In this document: positions 17,644 through 28,700 of the stretch, piece after piece | Layout: every line of letters starts with the position of its first letter | How positions within the stretch are numbered: the first letter of the stretch is position 1 | Assembly (NCBI RefSeq): GCF_030867145.1 | Contig: NC_134418.1 | Coordinates: 3,654,802 to 3,718,801, forward strand | Direction: 5' to 3' | From: Opisthocomus hoazin | Taxonomy: Eukaryota > Chordata > Aves > Opisthocomiformes > Opisthocomidae | Length of the DNA: 64,000 nt | Notes under the pieces: generated by a model | What the model saw: the letters and a program-made list of their open reading frames with translations, nothing else | Told to the model about the DNA's origin: nothing | The model's database searches: none | Translations under genes and position numbers: made by a program

Positions 17644-17999
17644 GCCCCACGCGCTCCCACGGGGGACCGTGACCCCCCCCCGCTCCCCTCCCGCTCCCCC
17701 CCCACCGCGGGGGGGGAGGAGGCAGAGCGAACCCTCCCTGCCTCAGTTCCGCCCCCCCCCCCCGTCCCCCAAAGAGCCGCTGCCACCGGCTCTCCCCCGG
17801 TTCAGGTTCGTGGCCCCCCGGATCGGGCCCCACGCAGCCCGGACCCCCCCGGATTCGGGGGGTCGGGGTGCGTGAGGGGGTGCTGGGTGACGGAGCAGGG
17901 ATGGCAGCGGCAGCGAGGTAGATTTTGGGGGTGGTCTTGGGCTGCTGGGGGGGGGTGACGTTGCCTGTGTGCCCCCACCAAGCCACCATCCGTGTGAAG
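17644..17999. other. Unique GC-rich DNA upstream of the GNRH2 promoter
   Basis: A repeat-free spacer between the two minisatellite blocks. No gene recognised; likely GNRH2 5' flank. Confidence 0.4.
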
Positions 18000-19025
18000 G
18001 GGGTGAGCACCCATGGGTGCTGCCAGGGGAGGTGGGTCTGCAAAGACCCCCGGGTCCTGTCTGGGGTGGGTTTGGGGATGGAGATGTGGAGGGGATGAGC
18101 ACCCATGGGTGCTGCCGGGGGTGGGTCAGGGGTGAAGATGCTAGAGGGGCCAAGAACCCCCGGTGCTCTTTGGGGTGGGTTTGGGGACGGAGATGTGGAG
18201 GGGCTGAGCACCCATGGGTGCTGCCAGGGGTGGGTTTGGAGATGGGGATGTAGAGGGGCTGAGCACCCACGGGTGCTCTTTGAGGTGCGTTTGGAGATGG
18301 AGACGTGGAGGGGATGAGCACCCATGGATGCTGCTGGGGGTGGGTTTGGGGTGAAGATGCTGGAGGAGCTGAGCACCCAGGGGTGCTGCTGAGGGGTTTG
18401 AGGATGGAAATGCAGAGGATGTGAGCACCCACGGGTGCTCTTTGGGGTGGGTTTTGGAATGGAGATGCAGAGTGGCTGAGCACCCATGGGTGCTCTTTGA
18501 GGTGGGTTTTGGGATGGAGACGTGGAGGGGGTGAGCACCCGTGGGTGCTGCCTGGGGTGGGTCGGAGGTGAAGATGCTAGAGGGGCTGAGCACCCCTGGG
18601 TGCTCTTTGGGGTGGGTTTTGGAATGGAGATGCAGAGGGGCTGAGCACCCATGGGTGCTCTTTGGGGTGGGTTTGGAGATGGAGATGTGGAGGGGGTGAG
18701 CATCCCCGGCTGCAGTTTGAGGTGGGTTTGGAGATGGAGACGTGGAGGGGATGAGCACCCATGGGTGCTGCCGGAGGTGGGTTTGTGGTGAAGATGCTGC
18801 AGGAGCTGAGCACCCATGGGTGCTGCTGGGGGGTTCAAGGATGGAAATGCAGAGGGGCTGAGCACCCATGGGTGCTCTTTGGGGATGGAGATGTGGAGGG
18901 GCTGAGCACCCCGTGGGTGCTGCCGGGGGGGTTGTCCAGCAAAGCCAGGCACCCCGGGATCCTGTGCAGGGTGGGTTCGGGGATGGGGATGCAGAGGGGC
19001 TGAGCACCCACGGGTGCCCCCACCG
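18000..19025. repeat. Second block of the same 58-bp minisatellite, upstream of the GNRH2 promoter
   Basis: About 18 further units of the same family, with the core mostly in the form AGCACCCATGGGTGCT. It is separated from the first block by about 450 bp of unique DNA holding the GNRH2 promoter and probable exon 1. Confidence 0.9.
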
Positions 19026-19652
19026 AGCCGCCATCCCCTGGGACATCCCTCCTGGGTGGAAAAGCCTCGCTGGAGAACGCGGACACCCGGGCGCACGGGG
19101 TGGCTTTTCCCCCCATCTCCCACCCCGCGCTCCCCAGCACCGCTCAGGGCCCACCCTCCGCTCCGAACCCAGTTCTCCCAGTGCCTGCAGCCGGGCACGG
19201 GGCTCCCCCAGTTCACCCCGGTGTGGTCCCCCCGACCGCAGGAGGAACGAGGAGGATGTTCCATCAGACACTATAAAAAAACCTATGAAAATCGACCATA
19301 TTCATCTATTTTTTTGTAATATCGAAGTGCTGCACCCCCGGGTCCTCAGGACTTTTCTTGACCCTTAGGGCTCTTCTTGTGCCCTGGCCCATCACCAGCG
19401 TTGGGGCTTCCTCATATTTTTTCTTCTCCGGGGATGATAAAAATCAGCAAGTATTTTTTGCCTCCTGCTCTGATAACCCAAACCCATCGCCGTGACGGAG
19501 AATCCATCGGGGAAAAAAAAAACACCAGAAGAGGAAAAACCCCTAAACCTGGCTGGAGGGCAGCAAGAGCCATCGCCCAGGCTGGAGAAAGGTCTCCTTC
19601 AGCTTTAAAACCCCACCAGTGCTGCAGCAGTGACCGTGTGGAGACCTTCCTG
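19026..19652. other. Intergenic DNA between GNRH2 and PTPRA
   Basis: After the minisatellite the base composition drops to near average. No exon or RNA gene recognised. A TATAAAAAAA tract at 19272 has no associated gene. Confidence 0.4.
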
Positions 19653-19862
19653 AGGTTTTAAACTGCAAGAAGCTGGGTTGGGACTGGACAGCAGGAAGAA
19701 ATTCTTCCCCCTGAGGGTGGTGAGGCCCCGGCCCAGGCTGCCCAGAGAAGCTGTGGCTGCCCCCTCCCTGGCAGGGTTCAAGGCCAGGTTGGACGGGGCT
19801 GGGAGCAGCCTGGGCTGGTGGAAGGGGTCCCTGCCCGTGGCAGGGGGGGTGGAATGAGATGC
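19653..19862 (+). mobile_element. CR1 LINE fragment cut by a second CR1
   Basis: The ORF2 end (RKKFFPLRVVRPRPRLP-type) runs to GGGGTGGAATGAGATG and stops where the next CR1 begins. Its own 3' tail is missing. Confidence 0.85.
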
Positions 19863-20390
19863 CCTGGTGAGGCACCATCTGGAGTACTGGGTCCAGTTCT
19901 GGGCTCCGCAGTTCAAGAAAGATGAGGAGCTACTGGAGAGAGTCCAGCGGAGGGCTACGAGGATGAGGAGGGGACTGGAGCATCTCTCCTACGAGGAGAG
20001 GCTGAGGGAGCTGGGCTTGTTCAGCCTGGAGAAGAGAAGGCTGAGAGGGGACCTTCAAAATGCCTCTAAATATCTGCAGGGTGGGGGTCAGGAGGACGGG
20101 GCCAGACTCTTTCCAGTGGTGCCCAGCAACAGGACAAGGGGCAACGGGCACAAACTGAAGCAGAGGAAGTTCCAGCTGAAGAGGAGGAAGAACTTCTTCC
20201 CTCTGAGGGTGACGGAGCCCTGGCCCAGGCTGCCCAGGGAGGCTGTGGAGTCTCCTTCTCTGGAGATATTCCAGACCCGCCTGGCCGCGGTGCTGTGCAG
20301 CCTGCTGTGGGTGACCCTGCTTGGGCAGGGGGTTGGGCTGGGTGATCCTCAGAGGTCCCTGCCAACCCCAAACATGCTGTGATTCTGTGA
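19863..20390 (+). mobile_element. CR1 LINE 3' fragment
   Basis: About 525 bp from CCTGGTGAGGCACCATCTGG to GCTGTGATTCTGTGA. A nearly open ORF2 end ([20 protein letters not shown] and on) marks a young copy. Followed directly by the 65-bp repeat at 20391. Confidence 0.93.
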
Positions 20391-20455
20391 GATCTCATGT
20401 GGCTTTGGGCAGCTGCCAGCTCCAGAAGGAGACTCCTTCCATTGAAGCCCATGGC
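20391..20455 (+). repeat. 65-bp dispersed repeat, copy 1
   Basis: Starts GATCTCATGTGGCTTTGGGC and ends CATTGAAGCCCATGG. Its reverse complement recurs at 24650-24711 with only a few differences, again directly beside a CR1 3' end. Confidence 0.8.
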
Positions 20456-20529
20456 AAAAGCACGGGGTCTTCACCCTTTCTCCTGCTCTAATGCTTTCTC
20501 AGAAGTGTGCCCAGTACTGTGATTCTGTG

Positions 20530-21122
20530 ATCTTCAACTGGATCAGGTTGTTCCCAGCCCCATCCAACCCGGCCTTGAATGTTCCCAGGGATGGGACATC
20601 AACCACAGAATCACAGAATCACAGAATGGTCGGGGTTGGAAGGGACCTCTGTGGGTCACCCAGCCCAACCCCCTGCCCAAGCAGGGTCACCCACAGCAGG
20701 CTGCACAGCACCGCGTCCAGGCGGGTCTGGAATATCTCCAGAGAAGGAGACTCCACAGCCTCCCTGGGCAGCCTGGGCCAGTGCCTCACCACCCTCACAG
20801 TAAAGAATTTCTTCCTTAGATCTAACCTAAATCTCCCCTCTTTCAGTCTAAAGCCACCCCCCCTTGTCCCATCACTCCCTGCCCTTGTCCCAGCCCCTCT
20901 CCAGCTCTCTCGCAGCCCCTCCAGGCACTGGCAGCTGCTCCAAGGTCTCCCCTTGTCCTTCTCCTCCCCAGGCTGAGCAGCCCCAGCTCTCCCAGCCTTT
21001 CCTCCCAGCAGAGGGGTTCCAGCCCTCGCATCATTGCTGGGGCCTCCTCTGGCCCCGCTCCCACAGCTCCAGCTCTGTCCTGTGCCGAGGGCTCCAGAGC
21101 TGGACGCAGGACTCCCGGGGGG
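20530..21122 (-). mobile_element. Composite of two CR1 copies
   Basis: An outer CR1 (20530-20604 and 20782-21122, with CCAACCCGGCCTTGAATG and the [15 protein letters not shown]-type region) is interrupted by an inner CR1 of another subfamily (20605-20781) that brings its own tail CACAGAATCACAGAAT. The inner 5' end joins the outer at a shared CTGGGCAGCCTGGGCCA. Confidence 0.8.
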
Positions 21123-22029
21123 TCTCAGAGGGGCAGAACCCCCTCCCTGGCCCTGCTGAGGCTGGGGCTAAGCTGGATGCTCCCCAAACGCGGTGAGCCC
21201 GGGCTGGGTGCCATGGAGAGGTCGGTGATGGGTTCGATGGTGTCTGACGGGCGCTGGTGGCTGAGCAGCGTCTGCCGTGTCGCTGGGCAGGGGCTGTCGT
21301 CTCGCGCAGCGGAACGCTGGATGCTGGATCTCGTCGGTCAGATAACGCCAGGGATATTTTTGTTCTCTTTACCCAGGCTGGGATGCAAGGAGGACCCTCG
21401 TTAGCAGGGGCCGAGGGCTGGCGGTTAATTAACCCTTTGGTCGCGTGAGGGTGTGCAAGGGATGTCCGGACGCGGCCATGATGGGGGTGGAACGAGATGG
21501 TCTTTAAGGTCCCTTCCCACCCAAACCACTGTGTGACTCTGTGATCTCTTGAGGTGCTGGGAGAAGTCACCTGAGCTCTCCCCCAGCACCTAGGGATGGA
21601 GGTCCCCCAGGATGGAGACAAAACCCTCCAGCACGTCGCCAATTGGAGATGGCTCCAAAATTTCTCCTCCGCCGCCGTCACAGCCCAAGGAGAGGGCAGG
21701 GTGCGGGGGGCTCTCGGGCAGAGACACGGCGGGTGGGCGCACCCAGCTCGGACGGCATGGGGCCGCTCTCCCCTCCGGCCGGAGCCCCCCGGCCCCACGC
21801 GGCAGCCGGGAGCCCTCTGGGCAGGGCCACCACCATCACCCCGGCCGCAGGTCTGGACGCCGGCACCGAGCACGTGGGCGTTTCCTTCAGGGAGCAAAAA
21901 CCCTTTTTGTTTTTCTGTCGGTTTGGGGGTTTTTTTGGTTTTTCTGTTGGGAAGGGTTGAAATCCCAGCGGTCGCTGCTGCGGTCACGACAGTTTCCAGC
22001 ACAGCAGCGCGTGGTGGCCTGACCCTGAA
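21123..22029. other. Intergenic or distal 3' flank of PTPRA
   Basis: Mostly unique sequence with a short CR1 tail at 21483-21544. Whether the PTPRA 3' UTR reaches this far is not visible. Confidence 0.35.
21483..21544 (+). mobile_element. CR1 LINE tail
   Basis: Only the last 60 bp: GGGGGTGGAACGAGATGGTC to GACTCTGTGATC. Confidence 0.8.
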
Positions 22030-22643
22030 GGAGGAAACTTTTTTGCTTTTTATATAAAAATTAGGATATTTTTATATATATATACACACACACAGAATAA
22101 GCAAATATTTTTTTTTGATTCTCCTTTTCTTTTTATAGAGCAGACCCACAGAAAAATGTGAAACCATTTCCCTGCAGGTTCGGAAACGCTTGCGGGGTTG
22201 TGGGTTGGGTTGTTTTGTTTGTTTTTTTTTTTCCAGATGAGATCCAGGATATCTTTTTTCTTTTCTTTTTTTTTTTTTTAAAAAGGCTTTACTCCCTCAA
22301 GAAAAAAAAAAAAAAAAGAAAAAAAGATTTACAAACCCAAAATAACAGCCTGTAGCAACTCTCCAGAAGAGAGGTGGTGTGACAATATTAATCCAAACAT
22401 CACGCTATTTAATTCCCCAATAAAACATTGGAAAAAAAGGAGCCAACAGTATCTGCACTAACACTTTGCTACATATAAAATCTCCAGCTAATATGAAGCT
22501 TATGGTACCAACCTCTAAAACAGTTAAGATATATACACATATTTTTTTTGGGGGGGAGGGGGTATATTAACAAACAGAATATTACAAAATATTAAAGAAG
22601 GCAACTCTTCTGTCATCTGTTTCGGGGCGTGGAATTTTTTTCT
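22030..22643 (-). other. PTPRA: Probable 3' UTR of PTPRA
   Basis: The sequence turns sharply AT-rich directly after the PTPRA stop, as long 3' UTRs do. It holds a TA/CA microsatellite (22073-22095) and a T14 run facing an A16 run (22266-22279, 22302-22317). No AATAAA stands out on the minus strand. ATTAAA at about 22405-22410 and TATAAA at about 22130 and 22047 are candidate variant signals. The true end is not fixed. Confidence 0.5.
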
Positions 22644-22718
22644 TCACTTGAAGTTGGCGTAGTCTGAGAAGGCGTCGATATATTCCTGCACCACCTTGTA
22701 GCAGAATTCGTACTGTTC
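22644..22718 (-). CDS. PTPRA: PTPRA exon 21 (C-terminus, coding part)
   Basis: Residues 783-806, [24 protein letters not shown] then TGA. The C-terminal YANF is the GRB2 SH2 site known in mammals. Confidence 0.97.
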
Positions 22719-25700
22719 CTGCGGGATGCGGGGAGAGCACGGTGTTAGACCGAGGAAATTCCCACCCGAGACACGAGTTGGTGCTTCGTGGTCTGCAGCG
22801 AGCTGGGACCAAGCACGGCCACGTGTCCTCAGCCCGGGCTGATTCCCACCCGTGAGCGCGTCCCACCTCCTTCCAGCCCCCAAAAGCGGGATGCCCACCC
22901 TCCTCGCTGGGGTGCCGCCAGCAATAGAAACTCTGCCTTCCTCTTCCTCTCTGAGGTCCTATTTTCCCCCCCAAAAGACTTTCTTCTGGATCCCTGAGCA
23001 TCTTTGCAAGCCCCTCTTGGAAGACGTCAGCTGGGCCTGCCTGCTCCTCCGCTCCCCGCCACGCTGCTGAGTGCCGTGGCCGCTGCAGGACAGGTTTCCA
23101 GGCTCCTGGAGCCCACAAATGCGTGGGCTGTGGCTGAGGACATCTCCAAGGAGGCTCCTACAGCTCGTGTCAGTGCTCAAGAGGGGCCTGATGCCTTCAG
23201 CCAGCCAAGCTCCACGCTTCCAGACATCCTAACAGGAGGAACCACCTCCATCCCTTACTCCTGGAGTAGTCATGGAGAGAGCAGACCTTCAGCCAAGGAG
23301 GTTTTTGCTCCGCGCTGAGTCCCCAGCCCATTCCCGCTGAGGTCTGGGGCGGCAGGAGGAGCGCGCTCAGCTGAGCTTACCAGTGTCTGCACCATATGTG
23401 GCCTCTGTAGTCTTAAACTCTTCACTGTCTGAAAGACGTCGAGAATCCCTTCTGCCTTCACCCTCTCCAGGACAGTGCTCAGCGCACAGAAGGTGCCTGT
23501 TCTTCCTGCTCCGGCACTGCCAAAGAGAAACCAGAAGGTAAAGGAAACCGCCCGTCCTGACCGTGTTGGCTTTGCTCCGGGGACAATCCGTAGGGGAACC
23601 ACCGGAGAACTGGAGGAGCTGATGGTCCTGCCCAGCTTCTCCCAGCTTAGCTAGGACCTGCTCTACAAGACTGAAGCCTCTTTTGCTTAAGCGAGCAGGA
23701 AAACCCCGTACCACGTCTGCCCGGGCTGCTCCTGCTCAGCCCAAGTCTTCTGAGGGACCTTTGCTCACCTCCAAAGGTTCTCACAGAGCAGGTCCCCTTG
23801 GAGCGGTGGCCAACCCCTCCTCCACCCGGGCTTTACCTGCAGTGCACAGTGATGGGGTGGTTGCCAGACTGCTGCTGCTGCTTCTGCACGGCCGCGATGA
23901 TGTTGATCATTCCCTTCCCATCCCCGGGGATCCCAACTTCTGGCCAGCCGTGGAAATGAAACTGCCGAATCTGTCGGCTCTTGTTTTCCTGGCGGAAGAG
24001 CACAGCTCGAGGTCAGGAAGCCGACGGGAGACCCGTCCCGAGAAACCCACCAGCTCAGGGCTTTGGGAAAGCCATCCGGTTAGGGGAGCTGCCTGCTTGT
24101 GGAGGGGAGGCATTCCCGTGGGATGGAGCAGGGCAGGACGTGGGGAACAGGGAGGAATAGGGAGGCTGGGTGGTGGGCACAGGGACGAGACAGAAGGAGG
24201 ACGAGGGCTGCTTGGTGGCAGCAGGGCAGGATGAGAAGCAATCAGCAGGACAGGAACCCCTGGGGTGGGAGGTAAGCGTAGGGAAGAAGGTGGGATTGCA
24301 GGGGATGGACAGTACTTCGGGATGATGAGGAGATGACGGAGCTGATGATGCCAGAGGAAGGTCCAGCACTTGGAAGAGGAACTGCAAAGCGCCACGAACA
24401 TCAGCAGGGGTTAAGGACGCCCAAACCCAAGAGCACCTGGAGCTCCCCACAGGGAGAAGGCCAGACTCTTACCCTGGTGTTCGTTACCAGCAGGTCCCGC
24501 ACCGTATAGCTCTCGCACTCCTCCTCTTTTTTCAGCTCCACAGTGATGTCTCCATAGGACACCGAGCCGTCAGACGGCCAGTACTGGGCACACTTCTCCT
24601 GAGAAAGCATTACAGGAGGAGACAGGGTGAAGACCTCGTACTTATCCCATGGGCTTCAATGGAAGGAGTCTCCTCCTGGGGCTGGCAGCTGCCCAAAGCC
24701 ACGTGAGATCTCACAGAAGAACAGAATGGTTTGTGTTGGAAGGGATCTTATAGATCATCTTGTTCCAACCCTCCTGCCATGAGCAGGGACATCTTCCACC
24801 AGCCCAGGTTGCTCCCAGCCCCGTCCAACCTGGCCTTGAACCCTGCCAGGGAGGGGGCAGCCACAGCTTCTCTGGGCAGCCTGGGCCAGGGCCTCACCAC
24901 CCTCAGGGAGAAGAATTTCTTCCTAACACCTAATCTAAATCTCCTCTCTTTCAGCTTAAAACTGTTACCCCTCGTCCCATCACTGTCTCACGGCCTCACT
25001 CTGGAGACGAGATGCCCACTACACCCAGAGGCGCTTTGAGAACCGAGGGTCCAGAGTTGGTTTATGGAACATTTCCCCACCCTGGGTCCACCAACACCTG
25101 GATTCTTTGCAGTAGAAGTAGAGGTTGAACTACGTCTCCCGCATGGCTTTGCTCGAGGAAGGGTGAAAGCGCTCCCAACGCGCGGCGCTGGCAGTGCCGT
25201 GGCCATCGGGAGGTTTTAGGGGGTCACACTGACCTGTTGTGCCGGTGCCCCAGTGCAGCTACCCCGGGCGCTTACCTGGCCTCTCTCCTCCAGCTCCGTG
25301 AGCATCACTATGGAGCAGGATTTCCACTCCCAGATCATCCTCCAGAAGTCCTCTATCGTGTGCTGCAGCGGTCCTTGGCTGGCGATGTAGGAGTCCTTCT
25401 GGCGATAACCCTGCAATGTGAAGACAGGGTGGGCGGTGACCCGGCAGCGCCTGGGGGCCGGGAGCAGCGGGAGGAACACTCCTGGACGCAGCCGGGCTAC
25501 CAAGCTCAGCGAATTTTGGGGAGCATCACGACTGTCCGTGTGAACGACCACGGCCTGGGCAGAGAAACCTGCTCTCAGGGTGAGCCACGTCCCCGCGCAC
25601 GGGTGTCACCACACCGCTGCTCGGCAGCTGAGGTGCCATCAGCCACCGCTTTACCGCAGCCAGACCTTTGTTTTTAAAGAAGCGCAGCCGGAGGAGGATC

Positions 25701-28700
25701 ACATCCCCTGCGCACGCACGGCCTCACCCGTTTGGCGAAGAAAGATTTGGGTTTCTGGCACTCCTAAGCCATAGTGAGGTCCCATCTGGAGTCCTTGTCC
25801 AGTTCTGGGCTCCCCACTTCAAGAAAGATGAGGAGCTACTGGAGGGAGTCCAGTGGAGGGCTACAAGGATGAGGAGGGGACTGGAGCATCTCTCCTATGA
25901 GGAGAGGCTGAGGGAGCTGGGCTTGTTCAGCCTGGAGAAGAGAAGGCTGAGAGGGGACCTTCGAAATGCCTCTAAATATCTGCAGGGTGGGTGTCAGGAG
26001 GACGGGGCCAGACTCTTTCCAGTGGTGCCCAGCGACAGGACAAGGGGCAATGGGCACAAACTGAAGCAGAGGAAGCTCCAGCTGAAGATGAGGAAGAACT
26101 TCTTCCCTCTGAGGGTGACGGAGCCCTGGAACAGGCTGCCCAGGGAGGTTGTGGAGTCTCCTTCTCTGGAGATATTCCAGACCCGCCTGGACACGGTGCT
26201 GTGCAGCCTGCTCTGGGTGACCCTGCTTGGGCAGGGGGTTGGGCTGGGTGACCCACAGAGGTCCCTTCCATCCCCAAACATTCTGTAATTCTGTGTGATT
26301 CTGTAAAGTCCAAGTGCTGTAGCAGAGCCTTGCCTAAGCTCCAAGCACTTCAGGTATGATTTTTACTGGGGATTTTTGGAAGCAGCGAGTAAAACTAGTT
26401 GGAACGAGATGCTCTTTAAGGTCCCCTCCAACCCAAACCATTCGATGATCTATGAAAACCAGCAGTAAATCCGGTTGGCTCTGGCTCTTCCACAACCACC
26501 AAGGGCTTCTGTTTCCGAAACCCCTCCGACGGTGCCCTGCGCCCTCGCTGCAGACTGTGACTAAAGACGCTTCGTCACTTGGAGCTTGTCGCTTAAGCAA
26601 AGTTCAGCAGAGGCAGGAAATCGAATCCTCAGCAAAAATGGCTTCCGTGACATTTCAGCTTTCTGATCCCGACGCGGAACAAGGCGGCTGCTGCCGGCTG
26701 CGTGCCGTCGGATGCTCACGCAGGCACAGCAACCCGCGGGGACCCAGCAAAGGATGTTTCAGGGAGCAATTAATTTGGGATGTTGTAACTGGGAATAAGC
26801 TGTTTTTACTGGTTCAACCCGTGGTGGTAATCGTCCTTTGAGGGGGGGGGGAAACTCCTCTGCCATTAGGAGACGAAAGCAGAAATCGGGCGAGCAATGA
26901 GCCGGGCTCTGTCACTTGGCCAGCGCTGGCATCACTGCACGAAGATAAATACTCATACGAGATGTTCCTCCAGAAGTCAACAGGATTACTCACGAGGAAA
27001 GGATGTGCAATCACTGACCTCCTCCTCGGAGGGAGGAAAGCACTTAACCTCCCCGCCTCGCCTCCTCCCGTCTCCCAGACAGGGATAATGGGATTGACCT
27101 GGTTTTTCTCGGGGGTTCTGGGGTCCGTGTGCTGCTCCGCGACCGAATCTAGCGGATGTTTCCTGACCCAACGAACAGTTGCCGTAGAGCAATCACTTCC
27201 ACGGCTACGTGCATCCGCTTCTGCAAAGCCATCGTCAGAGCCTGGCGCCGCAGAAGGCAGAGCGGGATGTGAGGCTCTGCTCCAGCTCCAGCTCCCCTCT
27301 CCCACCACCCGTGGGTCACGAGGAAACCGTGCATAGAGGGGTTCCTTGGAGAAAGAAACTCGCACCCACCGGTGACACAAACCAAGTCCAGTGGAAAGAG
27401 CCTCACAAAACCCAGAGAAGGAGTGTTGTGGGACAAACCCTTTCCATAGGAAGCAGCGTGAGGTAAAGAAGTTTCCACCGGGAGAAAATGGCAAGAAGAT
27501 TCCAGAAGACTCACGTCAATGAAGGAAGCGTTTACGTAGTCGGTGTTCTCTTCGCCTCTCTTCACTGGAATGATTACTCGGTTGAACTCATCTGAAACAG
27601 AAGCGAAATGATGGGAGTTTTGGGGAACGCCTTCAAAGCATCGCTCCTTGACAACCCTGCACGGCCTTCAGCGGGGCAGTCACCAAGCCCTTGGGGAGAG
27701 GACAGAGATGTGCCAAGGGGAGCCCTGCGCTTACAGCACCCGGCCGGGACAAGGAGACTCGGTTCTGCCTTCTGGGTTGGGGAAGGAGCAGAGGATGCTG
27801 AGGACTCCAGCAGCAGAACTTTTTTGCAGGGGCTGTAGGGATAGGATGAGGGGTAATGATTTTAAACTAAAAGAGGGTAGGTTCAGACTGGATATAAGGA
27901 AGAAATTTTTTACGATGAGGGTGGTGAGGCCCTGGCCCAGGTTGCCCAGAGAGGTGGTCGATGCCCCATCCCTGGGAACATTCCAGGCCAGGTTGGACGG
28001 GGCTCTGAGCAACCTGATCCAGTTGAAGATGTCCCTGCTCACTGCAGGGGGGTTGGGCTAGATGGCCTTTAAAGGTCCCTTCCGACCCAAACCATGCCAT
28101 GATTCCATGATTCTTTGACCTGCTCAACACAGGGACTCCCTTCTCCCTCAAGGCAGAAAGCCTTGGCAGCACAAACCTGCTGAGAAGAAGGTCATGGCAG
28201 GGACAGGGCAGAAAGAAAGCAGGAAAGTCTCGGGGGCAGTGTTAAATTTGGCCATGTAAACCCACCTTCCCTTGTCTCTGCACCGTCCCCTCATGCTGTC
28301 CCTGACTCAGCAGAAGGTTGGACCAGATGATCTCCAGAGGTCCCTTCCCAACTTAGCCAGTCTGTGAGCCCACTACTGCAGGTGCAAATGCCTCTGTCCC
28401 CACAACTCCAGAGCACTCGCAGAATCACAGAGTCGTTGAGGTTGGAAGGGACCTCTGGAGAGCATCTGATCCAATCCCCCTGCTCAAGCAGGGCTACCCA
28501 GAGCTGATTGCTCAGGACCATGTCCAGACAGATTTTGAGGATCTGCAAGGATGAAGGCCCCACAACCTCCCTGGGCAACCTATCTCAGTGCTGCATCACC
28601 CTCACACCCAAAAAGCGTTCCCTGATGTTCAGAGGGACCCTCCTGTGTCTCACTTTGTGCCCATGGCCCCTTGTCCTGTCACTGGGCACCACTGGAAAGA

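Noticed and set aside
16122-19271. Several 280-566-codon Pro/His/Ser-rich minus-strand frames
   Set aside because: Translation of the 58-bp minisatellite. Only the short terminal part overlapping GNRH2 exon 2 is real.
19260-19330. TATAAAAAAA tract as a promoter for an unknown plus-strand gene
   Set aside because: No open frame, CpG context or splice signals downstream; simple A-rich DNA.
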